Below, in pieces: positions 1-7,075 of a stretch of DNA of 64,000 bases (positions within the stretch are counted from its first letter, which is position 1; the number at the start of each line of letters is the position of its first letter). Position numbers and translations under genes: made by a program. The notes beneath the pieces were generated by a model that saw only the letters and a list, made by a program, of their open reading frames with translations, did no database searches and was not told the DNA's origin. Location of the stretch: NCBI GenBank assembly GCA_963844565.1, contig CAWJON010000002.1, forward strand, positions 620,001 through 684,000, in the 5' to 3' direction. This DNA is from JAFEDN01 sp963844565. Lineage in GTDB: Bacteria > Pseudomonadota > Gammaproteobacteria > Coxiellales > Coxiellaceae.

Positions 1-462
1 AAGACACCCTGGGTGGAAGAGGTTTCGCTCAGAAGAATTCCCGGTGTATTAATTGTAACGATAGAGGAACAGCGCCCGATCGCTCATTGGAATAATCAAA
101 GCTTATTGAATGTAAAAGGCAGCTTATTTAATGTGCCTACGACCGAGGCGCCTCCCGGTTTGCCGTTGTTACAGGGTCCGGAAAATACAGAATCAACTGT
201 ACTAAACACTTATAATCAACTGACTGCCATTTTTTCTCCCTTGAGTTTGCAAATTCAAAGTCTGCAATTAAATGCACGCCAAAATTGGGAAATGGAATTA
301 AATAATGGAATTGCGGTTACTTTAGGTCGAGAAGATATTTTGGCGAAAGCGGAAAAATTAGCTAAGTGGTATCCCAAATTGGTGGGAGATAAAGCCGACC
401 AGATCAAACATCTCGACTTGAGATACCAAAATGGTATCGCGATTGAATGGAAAAAAGAGTAG
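1..462 (+). CDS. ftsQ: Cell division protein FtsQ, C-terminal part (gene starts before the window)
   Basis: The frame is open from base 1, so the first in-frame GTG at 13 is not the true start; the N-terminal cytoplasmic tail, membrane segment and part of the POTRA domain lie outside. FtsQ is a bitopic inner-membrane divisome protein that links FtsA/FtsZ-side and FtsW/FtsI-side components. The visible part follows the FtsQ pattern: a PW.E.VSLRR start, then R-P-I-A-H-W-N (compare PIARWN in Escherichia coli), the LNVKGSLFNVP stretch, a LGRED segment and the LDLRYQNGIAIEWK ending typical of the beta domain. FtsA and FtsZ follow downstream, as expected for the dcw cluster, but a repeat element and a glycosyltransferase gene lie between them. 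The stop codon overlaps the first bases of repeat A1. Confidence 0.9.
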   Translation, partial: KTPWVEEVSLRRIPGVLIVTIEEQRPIAHWNNQSLLNVKGSLFNVPTTEAPPGLPLLQGPENTESTVLNTYNQLTAIFSPLSLQIQSLQLNARQNWEMELNNGIAVTLGREDILAKAEKLAKWYPKLVGDKADQIKHLDLRYQNGIAIEWKKE

Positions 463-644
463 CAAATTACCAGGGGGGAGCTGGTTGTCGAGATAATCTG
501 TTGACGCTGTACGGCCTCCGGAAAATCATTGCCGGGACGCTTAAACCCATCCATGGGATCGCTTCGCTTTTGCCCATCCGGGGCAAAAGAGACCCGGCAA
601 TGATTTTCCTCCGGCCTCTGCCTCAACAGATTATCTCGACAACC
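461..644. repeat. Palindromic MITE-like repeat, family A copy 1
   Basis: The left arm runs from agcaaattac through ggttgtcgagataatctg and the right arm ends with cagattatctcgacaacc, giving long imperfect terminal inverted repeats. The core holds the family's GC-rich segment with gcttttgccc and gggcaaaag arms. The left tip overlaps the ftsQ stop codon. Small overlapping reading frames on both strands here are products of the palindrome, not genes. Confidence 0.75.
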
Positions 645-871
645 TCATGATCGTCCTCTGCTTTTCGTTACTTTTTTTATTGCGCGAGCAAAGCTCGCCT
701 GGTTTTTTAAGATTTTTATTATTTTTTCTGAACCAATTTACTTGTTTATTTTCCTAAATATTTTTTAATTTTTTTTTAAGTATAAATTTCGGAGTGAAAA
801 TTTTAAGTCGGCTATTTTCTATCCATAAACGAATAATTAAACAGACAAACAAAAAAATAATAACGAAGACT
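645..871. other. AT-rich spacer between two family A repeats
   Basis: This stretch is strongly A/T-rich with T and A homopolymer runs. I see no open frame with gene-like composition and no clear hairpin terminator. It may hold promoters, but I cannot pick one with confidence. Confidence 0.5.
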
Positions 872-1074
872 GCTTAACTATCATTAGATTTGTTGGCCGC
901 CAAACCGTGGCGAAGCCTTTGGAAGTTTGAATTGCCGGGTCTCTTTTGCCCCGGACGGGCAAAAGCGAAGCGACCCCATGGATTGGGTTTAAGCGTCCCG
1001 GCAAGGCAAACTTCCGACGGCGTTCTAGCCACGGTTTGGCGGCCAACAAATCAGCTCGCTCAGGATAATTTGCT
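872..1074. repeat. Palindromic MITE-like repeat, family A copy 2
   Basis: Arms of about 45 bp (from atttgttggccgccaaacc at 888 to its inverted partner ending at 1051) surround the same core as copy 1 but in the opposite orientation. The outer right tip is ataatttgct (1065-1074), the inverted form of the agcaaattat tip seen at other copies. The left tip is degraded. Confidence 0.75.
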
Positions 1075-1139
1075 CATCTTATCCAAACGGAAGCCCATTA
1101 GCGACGATTTTGTTGGTGTGTTATCCTAATAGAATTCTT

Positions 1140-2555
1140 ATGACACTTGAATTTAAAAAAAATCTTCCTTTCATTCTGTTAACGGCAATGTTATTTATTG
1201 TTGAAGTCAGACCCTTGGTCATGCAGGGAATGTTCTTTGATGGCTTGTTTTATTTTTCAATCGCCTGGAATATGGCAAATCATATTGGTACGCTTTGGAC
1301 GCCTGAATTTAATCCCTTATTTTTTCCGCATTTTTTTGAGCACCCGCCGTTTGGAATCTTTTTACAATCGCTGTTTTTTCGCCTTTTCCACAGCAGCAGT
1401 ATTTACATCGATAAGTTCTGTACATTTATTTTAGCGCTGTTGAATATTTTCGCTATTTACCTAATTTGGCGTAAAACCTTACCACAAGTGAAAACAATCC
1501 TTTTTTGGATTCCCATTTTAATTTGGTTACTATTTTTGGATAATTTTATTAACATCCAGATGGGTTTTCTCGAACCTATTTTGGCTGTTTTCACCACCTT
1601 TGCTAGCTTCATAATTATTAAAGGCACGACTTCAAAGCAGTGGCATTGGTTTATTTATGCAGGAGTTTTGATCGTAATTGCTTTTTTAGTGAAAGGGCTG
1701 CAAGCTTTTTTTCCATTATTCATCCCCGGCATTTATTGGTTGGTTTTTCGCGCCAATACTTTTTTTTATGCGGCAAAACAAACTATTTTGATATTTATTG
1801 TGGTTGGCGCATTACTCTTGCTCGTTCTCTTATATCCTCCTGCACAGCAAAATTTACAAAATTATTTTGATCTACAAGTACTGCCCTCTTTTTTTGGGCA
1901 TCGAGTAGGCGGTTTTGAAGGGTGGAGACATTTTGCAGGCTTACTCATTCTTATAAAAGCCAGTATCTACCCCATTGCCGTTGTGCTCATCTTTTTTTCG
2001 ATTCAAGGCTCTCTGGTTAATGCCTGTAAACAAAAATGGGTGATTTTCTTTTTTTTAGTTGCTTTATCGGGATCGTTGCCTATCTTGTTGAGTTCTCGGC
2101 AAACTGGACATTATTTTTACCAGGCATTTCCTTTTTTGGTGCTAATGTTTTCCCATCTGTTGACGCCTCAATTTGAGCGATGGGTAGCGCGGATTAATCC
2201 AGACCGTCGTAGTTACGGAATTGTTGTTTACATTATGATCGCCGGTTTGCTGTTGGCGAGTACGGTAGTGGCATTTTCGGCTGGAAAAGTCGGTCGCGAT
2301 AAACCGATGTTAACCGATGTTTTGAAATTAAAAGATGTCCTTCCAGAGGGTTCGGTTCTTTCCATCTCCAAAGACTTTAATACCAATTGGCGCTTGCTGG
2401 CTTATCTTTATCGATATCAAAGAATTTCGACAACTACCAATTTGGGCCAAACCTATTATCTAAATCCAAAAGCTTCAATCGACGCGCCCCCCGGTTACCA
2501 TTTGGAAAAAAATTCGTTGCAACTTTATAACTTATACAAGAAAAGCGATGAGTAG
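1140..2555 (+). CDS. Membrane glycosyltransferase of the GT39/ArnT-like (GT-C fold) type
   Basis: A 471-residue polytopic membrane protein. I chose the ATG at 1140 (M-T-L-E-F-K-K-N) because it precedes the first membrane segment directly; an in-frame TTG at 1110 would add ten residues. It has about ten hydrophobic segments, an early luminal loop with F-D-G-L-F-Y-F, and an E-H-P-P-F-G-I-F-L-Q motif matching the (E/K)PP.G signature of ArnT/PMT-type enzymes, which move sugars from polyprenyl-phosphate carriers to lipid or protein acceptors at the periplasmic face. The acceptor cannot be told. It sits inside the dcw cluster between ftsQ and ftsA, flanked upstream by two family A repeats, which suggests an insertion. 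Confidence 0.7.
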   Translation: MTLEFKKNLPFILLTAMLFIVEVRPLVMQGMFFDGLFYFSIAWNMANHIGTLWTPEFNPLFFPHFFEHPPFGIFLQSLFFRLFHSSSIYIDKFCTFILALLNIFAIYLIWRKTLPQVKTILFWIPILIWLLFLDNFINIQMGFLEPILAVFTTFASFIIIKGTTSKQWHWFIYAGVLIVIAFLVKGLQAFFPLFIPGIYWLVFRANTFFYAAKQTILIFIVVGALLLLVLLYPPAQQNLQNYFDLQVLPSFFGHRVGGFEGWRHFAGLLILIKASIYPIAVVLIFFSIQGSLVNACKQKWVIFFFLVALSGSLPILLSSRQTGHYFYQAFPFLVLMFSHLLTPQFERWVARINPDRRSYGIVVYIMIAGLLLASTVVAFSAGKVGRDKPMLTDVLKLKDVLPEGSVLSISKDFNTNWRLLAYLYRYQRISTTTNLGQTYYLNPKASIDAPPGYHLEKNSLQLYNLYKKSDE

Positions 2556-2571
2556 GAGAAACAAATTGACT

Positions 2572-2599
2572 AGCAATTCCCGCTTCAGCGGGAATTGCT
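2572..2599. repeat. Solo hairpin made of fused family B ends
   Basis: A perfect 12-bp stem, agcaattcccgc / gcgggaattgct, with a ttca loop. The arm equals the terminal repeat of the family B elements, so this looks like a minimal or collapsed copy. It may also terminate the upstream glycosyltransferase transcript, though no T run follows. Confidence 0.7.
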
Positions 2600-2700
2600 G
2601 CAAATTGACTAAAATTAATAGCGTTGAGAAATATTTTCACTTATAATGCGTGATAAATTGAAAATGCTTTATACCAAACTGTACGGAGTTACCTCCAATT

Positions 2701-3936
2701 ATGCCAAAGAAACCGGATCAAGAATTGATCATTGCGCTCGACGTAGGAACGAGTAAAATTGCCGCCCTTGTTGGGCAGATCGCTGACGATGGTCAAATTG
2801 AGGTTATCGGTTTCGGATCTCATCCTTCTCATGGCTTAAAAAGAGGAGTTGTGGTCAATATAGAGTCAACGGTGCAATCTATGCAGCGTGCGATAGAAGA
2901 AGCTGAATTGATGGCAGGATGTCGAATCAGTTCTGCCTTTACCGGAATCGCTGGGAGCCATATCCGTAGTTTTAATTCTCATGGTATCGTGGCGATTCGC
3001 GATCGTGAAGTGAATCAATCCGATGTCGATCGCGTTATTGATGCGGCCAAAGCATTGGCCATCCCAGCGGATCAAAAAATCCTTCATATTCTCTCTCAGG
3101 AATACATCATTGATGCCCAAGATGGGGTGCGTGAACCCGTGGGCATGTCTGGCGTTAGATTAGAAGCGAAAGTTCATATCGTTACTGGCGCTGTTAGTGC
3201 TGCTCAAAATATTACCAAATGTGTTCGTCGCTGTGGTTTAGAAGTGAGCGATATTGTACTAGAACAGCTCGCTTCCAGTCATGCAGTGCTCAATGAAGAT
3301 GAAAAAGAACTAGGCGTTTGTATGATCGACATTGGTGGTGGCACTACCGATATCGCCATTTTCACCGAAGGCGCAATTCGTCATACCGGTGTGATTCCAA
3401 TTGCGGGCGACCACGTTACCAGCGATATTGCAATTGCCCTGCGGACGCCGATGCAATATGCAGAACAACTAAAATTAAAACATGGTTCCGTTTCAATGGA
3501 ACTGGCGAATATGCAAGAAAGCATTCAAGTTCCCAGCGTAGCCAAACATCCCCCAAAACAAATTCATAAAAATGATTTGATTCAAGTCATCAAAGCCCGC
3601 TATGAAGAGTTGTTCAACCTGGTCCAGGCTGAATTGCATCGCAGTGGATTTGAAAAAATGATTTCGGCAGGAATTGTTTTAACCGGCGGCGCGTCTAAAA
3701 TTCAAGGATGCCTTGAATTAGCAGAAAAAATTTTCCAAGTCCCGGTTCGATTAGGTGTACCCCAGAACGTTAGAGGATTGGTAGATGTACGTGACAATCC
3801 GGCTTATTCTACGGGTGTTGGGTTATTACTTTATGGTCAGCTTCAGCAAGACGGATTATCTGCAGGTATCGATTTAGATCGTAACGAAGCAAAACTATGG
3901 GGCAAAATGAAAAAGTGGTTTCAAGGTCATTTTTAA
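2701..3936 (+). CDS. ftsA: Cell division protein FtsA
   Basis: A 411-residue actin-like ATPase that anchors FtsZ filaments to the membrane and recruits later divisome proteins. The N-terminal phosphate loop I-A-L-D-V-G-T-S-K and the second nucleotide motif D-I-G-G-G-T-T-D (about residue 212) are present. The 1C subdomain lies in between. The C-terminus ends with a basic amphipathic helix (W-G-K-M-K-K-W-F-Q-G-H-F) for membrane binding. A GGAG ribosome site precedes the ATG at 2701. ftsZ follows after 24 bp, so the two are very likely co-transcribed. Confidence 0.97.
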   Translation: MPKKPDQELIIALDVGTSKIAALVGQIADDGQIEVIGFGSHPSHGLKRGVVVNIESTVQSMQRAIEEAELMAGCRISSAFTGIAGSHIRSFNSHGIVAIRDREVNQSDVDRVIDAAKALAIPADQKILHILSQEYIIDAQDGVREPVGMSGVRLEAKVHIVTGAVSAAQNITKCVRRCGLEVSDIVLEQLASSHAVLNEDEKELGVCMIDIGGGTTDIAIFTEGAIRHTGVIPIAGDHVTSDIAIALRTPMQYAEQLKLKHGSVSMELANMQESIQVPSVAKHPPKQIHKNDLIQVIKARYEELFNLVQAELHRSGFEKMISAGIVLTGGASKIQGCLELAEKIFQVPVRLGVPQNVRGLVDVRDNPAYSTGVGLLLYGQLQQDGLSAGIDLDRNEAKLWGKMKKWFQGHF

Positions 3937-3960
3937 TTATATTTTAGAGAGGATAGGGTT

Positions 3961-5157
3961 ATGTTTGAATTAGGTGATAATGTTCCTCACAACGCAATTA
4001 TCAAAGTGATTGGCATTGGGGGCGGTGGCGGCAATGCTCTTAAGCACATGATGGAGGAGCATAATCAAGGTGTAATTCAAGGCGTGAAATTTATTTGTGC
4101 CAATACAGATGCACAAGTTTTACAACGTTCAGGTGCAGATACCATCATTCAATTGGGCGAAGAAGTTACCAAAGGTTTAGGCGCTGGGGCGAATCCAGAA
4201 GTGGGTCGACAAGCTGCAGAGGAAAGCCGAGATCGTATTCGTGAAGCCCTTGAAGGTACCGACATGCTTTTCTTGACAGCTGGTATGGGGGGAGGCACTG
4301 GCACAGGAGCGGCTCCGATCGTTGCTGAAATTGCTAAACAATTAGGTATTTTAACCGTTGCAGTCGTAACCAAACCTTTTGCATTTGAAGGTCGTAAGCG
4401 TATGCGCATCGCGGAAGAAGGAATTAAAGAACTTTCCAAATATGTAGATTCTTTAATTACTATTCCTAACAATAAATTGCTCAGCGTCCTGGGAAAAAAT
4501 TATTCATTTGATAATGCGCTAAAAGCAGCCGATAACGTTCTCCGCGGCGCTGTTCAAGGCATAGCAGATTTGATTACTCGGCCTGGTTTAATTAATGTGG
4601 ATTTTGCTGACGTGCGCACAGTCATGTCTGAAATGGGTATGGCGATTATGGGAACAGGTATCGGCACTGGCGAAAACCGTGCACGAGAAGCCGCTGAAGC
4701 CGCCATCTCCAGTCCTTTATTAGAAGACGTCGATTTTTCAGGTGCAAGGGGCGTATTGGTTAACATCACAGCAGGCATGAATATGTCCATTGGCGAATTT
4801 GAAGCCGTTGGAGATATCATCAAAGGCTTTACTTCTGAAAACGCCACTGTCGTAATTGGCACCGTTATCGAGCCAGAAGTGACAGAAGAAATGAGAGTGA
4901 CTGTGGTTATAACTGGATTAGGTGGTGGAAAAGGAGGAGCAGGTCGTGAAGCTGAGAAAGAAACTTCCAAACTTGCAACAGTGATTAGTAATACTCGAAG
5001 TGATGGCACATTAGATTATCATCAACTAGATCGTCCGACTTACCTGCGTCAACAGGAATCAAAAAGAACAGTTGAAATCGATAGTGGTCATAAAGAAGCC
5101 GAGTATTTAGATATACCTGCCTTCTTACGACGTAAGTCTGGTGATGAAGATAAATAA
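3961..5157 (+). CDS. ftsZ: Cell division GTPase FtsZ
   Basis: A 398-residue tubulin-like GTPase that forms the Z ring. The GTP-binding loop near residue 20 (G-I-G-G-G-G-G-N), the tubulin signature G-G-G-T-G-T-G-A-A-P near residue 110 and the T7-loop region are intact. The conserved C-terminal peptide Y-L-D-I-P-A-F-L-R-R, which docks on FtsA and ZipA, is present close to the end. An AGAGAGGAT ribosome site precedes the ATG. It sits directly after ftsA and is followed by a probable terminator before lpxC. Confidence 0.98.
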   Translation: MFELGDNVPHNAIIKVIGIGGGGGNALKHMMEEHNQGVIQGVKFICANTDAQVLQRSGADTIIQLGEEVTKGLGAGANPEVGRQAAEESRDRIREALEGTDMLFLTAGMGGGTGTGAAPIVAEIAKQLGILTVAVVTKPFAFEGRKRMRIAEEGIKELSKYVDSLITIPNNKLLSVLGKNYSFDNALKAADNVLRGAVQGIADLITRPGLINVDFADVRTVMSEMGMAIMGTGIGTGENRAREAAEAAISSPLLEDVDFSGARGVLVNITAGMNMSIGEFEAVGDIIKGFTSENATVVIGTVIEPEVTEEMRVTVVITGLGGGKGGAGREAEKETSKLATVISNTRSDGTLDYHQLDRPTYLRQQESKRTVEIDSGHKEAEYLDIPAFLRRKSGDEDK

Positions 5158-5162
5158 TAAAT

Positions 5163-5198
5163 AACCCCAAATGAGCGCGATAATCGCTTGTGCGGGGT
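5163..5198 (+). terminator. Probable hairpin terminator after ftsZ
   Basis: acccc pairs with ggggt, with further partial pairing inside (gagcg / cgctt), and a T-rich stretch (tatatttattt) follows. The internal mismatches make it weaker than a textbook terminator. Confidence 0.45.
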
Positions 5199-5271
5199 AT
5201 ATTTATTTCAAAAATATGTTAAAATTCATATGATGCTATTTCATTTTATCGTTGGGTAAGGATTTCAGCGT

Positions 5272-6186
5272 ATGGTTAAACAACGTACACTAAACAACAA
5301 GTTTACCGCTGCCGGTATTGGCGTTCACTCGGGAAAAAAAGTTCACATCACTGTTCATCCCGCCCCAATTAACTCCGGAATTATTTTTCGACGCACAGAT
5401 TTGAATCCAATCGTTGAAATTCCAGCTAATGTTTCTTTTGTTGCAGAAACTAATTTGTGCACTTGTTTAGCCAAAGGCAATGCACGAGTTGAAACCGTTG
5501 AACATTTCCTTTCCGCGCTTTCTGGTTTGGGAATCGATAATGTTTACGTTGATTTAACCTCAGCGGAAGTCCCAATTATGGACGGAAGCTCCGGTCCGTT
5601 TGTATTCTTAATCCAATCGGCTGGAATAGTTGAGCAGAATGCGTCTAAGAAATTTATTCGTATTAAACGTAAAGTCACTCTAGTAGAAGGTGAAAAGAAG
5701 GTTCAAGTTGCTCCTTACGAGGGATTTAAAGTCAGTTTTGGAATTGATTTTGCGCATCCTGCCTTTAACGAAATGAATCAACGTCTCACTCTCGATTTTG
5801 CCAAATCTTCTTACATTAAAGAAGTTTCTCGCGCCCGCACTTTTGGTTTTTTATCTGAATATGAATTTATTCGTCAAAAAAATCTAGCCTTAGGCGCCAG
5901 CCTGGATAATGCAATTGTCTTGGATGAATACAAAGTATTAAACGAAGACGGACTGCGTTATGAAAATGAATGCGTTAAGCATAAAATTTTGGACGCCATT
6001 GGTGATCTGTATTTACTGGGTCACAATATGATTGGATCCTTTTCAGGCTACAAATCCGGTCATAAATTAAACAGTAATTTGGTTCATAAAATACTCAGTC
6101 AACCTGACGCCTGGGAAATTGTTACATTCACGGATTCAGCAAGAGTTCCAGTAGGATTCGTTCCAGTAATGGAAGCCGTCGTTTAG
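5272..6186 (+). CDS. lpxC: UDP-3-O-acyl-N-acetylglucosamine deacetylase LpxC
   Basis: A 304-residue zinc enzyme that carries out the committed deacetylation step of lipid A synthesis in the cytoplasm. The first zinc ligand lies in V-E-H-F-L-S-A-L-S-G (about residue 79) and the other two in H-K-I-L-D-A-I-G-D (H..D, about residues 236-240). Length matches the family (about 305). A TAAGGAT ribosome site precedes the ATG. It closes the dcw-associated block as in most gammaproteobacteria. The presence of LpxC shows the cell makes lipid A and has an outer membrane. Confidence 0.97.
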   Translation: MVKQRTLNNKFTAAGIGVHSGKKVHITVHPAPINSGIIFRRTDLNPIVEIPANVSFVAETNLCTCLAKGNARVETVEHFLSALSGLGIDNVYVDLTSAEVPIMDGSSGPFVFLIQSAGIVEQNASKKFIRIKRKVTLVEGEKKVQVAPYEGFKVSFGIDFAHPAFNEMNQRLTLDFAKSSYIKEVSRARTFGFLSEYEFIRQKNLALGASLDNAIVLDEYKVLNEDGLRYENECVKHKILDAIGDLYLLGHNMIGSFSGYKSGHKLNSNLVHKILSQPDAWEIVTFTDSARVPVGFVPVMEAVV

Positions 6187-6213
6187 TAGCTTTCATTGCA
6201 ACTGCGAACGATA

Positions 6214-6450
6214 AGCAAATTATCCTAGCGAGCTGATTTGTTGGTCGCCCAACCGCGGCTAAACGCCTTTGAAAGTTTGACTTGCCGGGACGCTTAAACC
6301 CAATCCATGGGGACGCTTCGCTTTTGCCCGTCCGGGGCAAAAGAGAAGCCGCCCCATGGAAGGGTTTAAGGCGTCCCGGCAATGATTTTCCGGAGGCCGT
6401 CCAGCGTCAACAGATTTTCTCGACAACCAGCTCCCCCAAGATAATTTGCT
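6214..6450. repeat. Palindromic MITE-like repeat, family A copy 3 (hybrid of two subtypes)
   Basis: Both tips are intact: agcaaattat at 6214 and ataatttgct ending at 6450. The left half matches copy 2 (tttgttggtcgcc...), while the right half matches copy 1 (ggccgtccagcgtcaacag, then ctcgacaaccagctccccc). The GC-rich core is shared. It fills the whole lpxC-dciA gap. Confidence 0.75.
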
Positions 6451-6493
6451 TTTATAAATCTCGCAAACAACTCTCAACTTAATGATACTGCTC

Positions 6494-6949
6494 CTAGCCT
6501 GTATTTTCCGCCAATCTCAAGAGTGCCTTTTTCAATAATGGATTGACCACCTCGTTGGCGGTGCTAATGAGAAGATGGCTGTTCTCTTTTGAAATTTTTC
6601 TTTTCTCCACTGGATTTTCAATCGCCGGACTGATTTTTTGTAAAGGTTGAATACGAAATTGAATATCTTGCAAATGAATGCAAGAGGGTTCGCTTTTTAA
6701 TTTTTTTAACAAATCCGTTTTAAGATAGCGCAATGTCATGAGCCATGCAGCACTATCCACCAATAAAATCAATAGAGTGACGTTAAATTGACCAATTTGA
6801 CAATGAGGAATTAAATTTGCCGGCAAATGATTTGACAAAATTTTGTTCATATTAACGAGACGCTGCACATGCCGAACAATTTTTCGTAATTCACTGTCTC
6901 CGTAGTCCGAAAGTAAAAGAGGAATTGGCATTGGGTCTAGCGCTGTCAT
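6494..6949 (-). CDS. dciA: DciA/DUF721-family protein (replicative helicase loader type)
   Basis: A 151-residue protein with the DUF721 pattern: V-N-M-N-K-I-L-S-N-H-L-P near residue 32, an H-C-Q-I-G segment, then V-D-S-A-A-W-L-M-T-L-R-Y (D-S-x-x-W...L-R-Y is the family core). DciA loads the DnaB helicase at the origin in bacteria without DnaC. Its place between lpxC and secA, on the opposite strand, is the usual gammaproteobacterial location. The C-terminal half is poorly conserved, as normal for the family. It is divergent from secA, with a 126-bp shared spacer. Confidence 0.8.
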   Translation of the reverse strand: MTALDPMPIPLLLSDYGDSELRKIVRHVQRLVNMNKILSNHLPANLIPHCQIGQFNVTLLILLVDSAAWLMTLRYLKTDLLKKLKSEPSCIHLQDIQFRIQPLQKISPAIENPVEKRKISKENSHLLISTANEVVNPLLKKALLRLAENTG

Positions 6950-7075
6950 GGCATTATATTATCTTAGTTAGCCGATCATGCAAGTGTTCAATTAATTTAC
7001 ATAGTTTCAATATGGAGAATTTTGTGCCAAAATCAATAAGTAACATCTGTTTTTATTGGAATAGTTTGAGTTTAT

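Noticed and set aside
447..1129. Several short frames sharing strings such as LPGRLNPIHG and LLPVRGKR
   Set aside because: They recur at 6.1-6.5 kb on both strands because they lie in palindromic repeats; they are not a gene family.
4149..5009. Minus-strand frames opposite ftsZ of 107 and 151 codons
   Set aside because: They are shadows of a strongly biased, unquestionable ftsZ frame.
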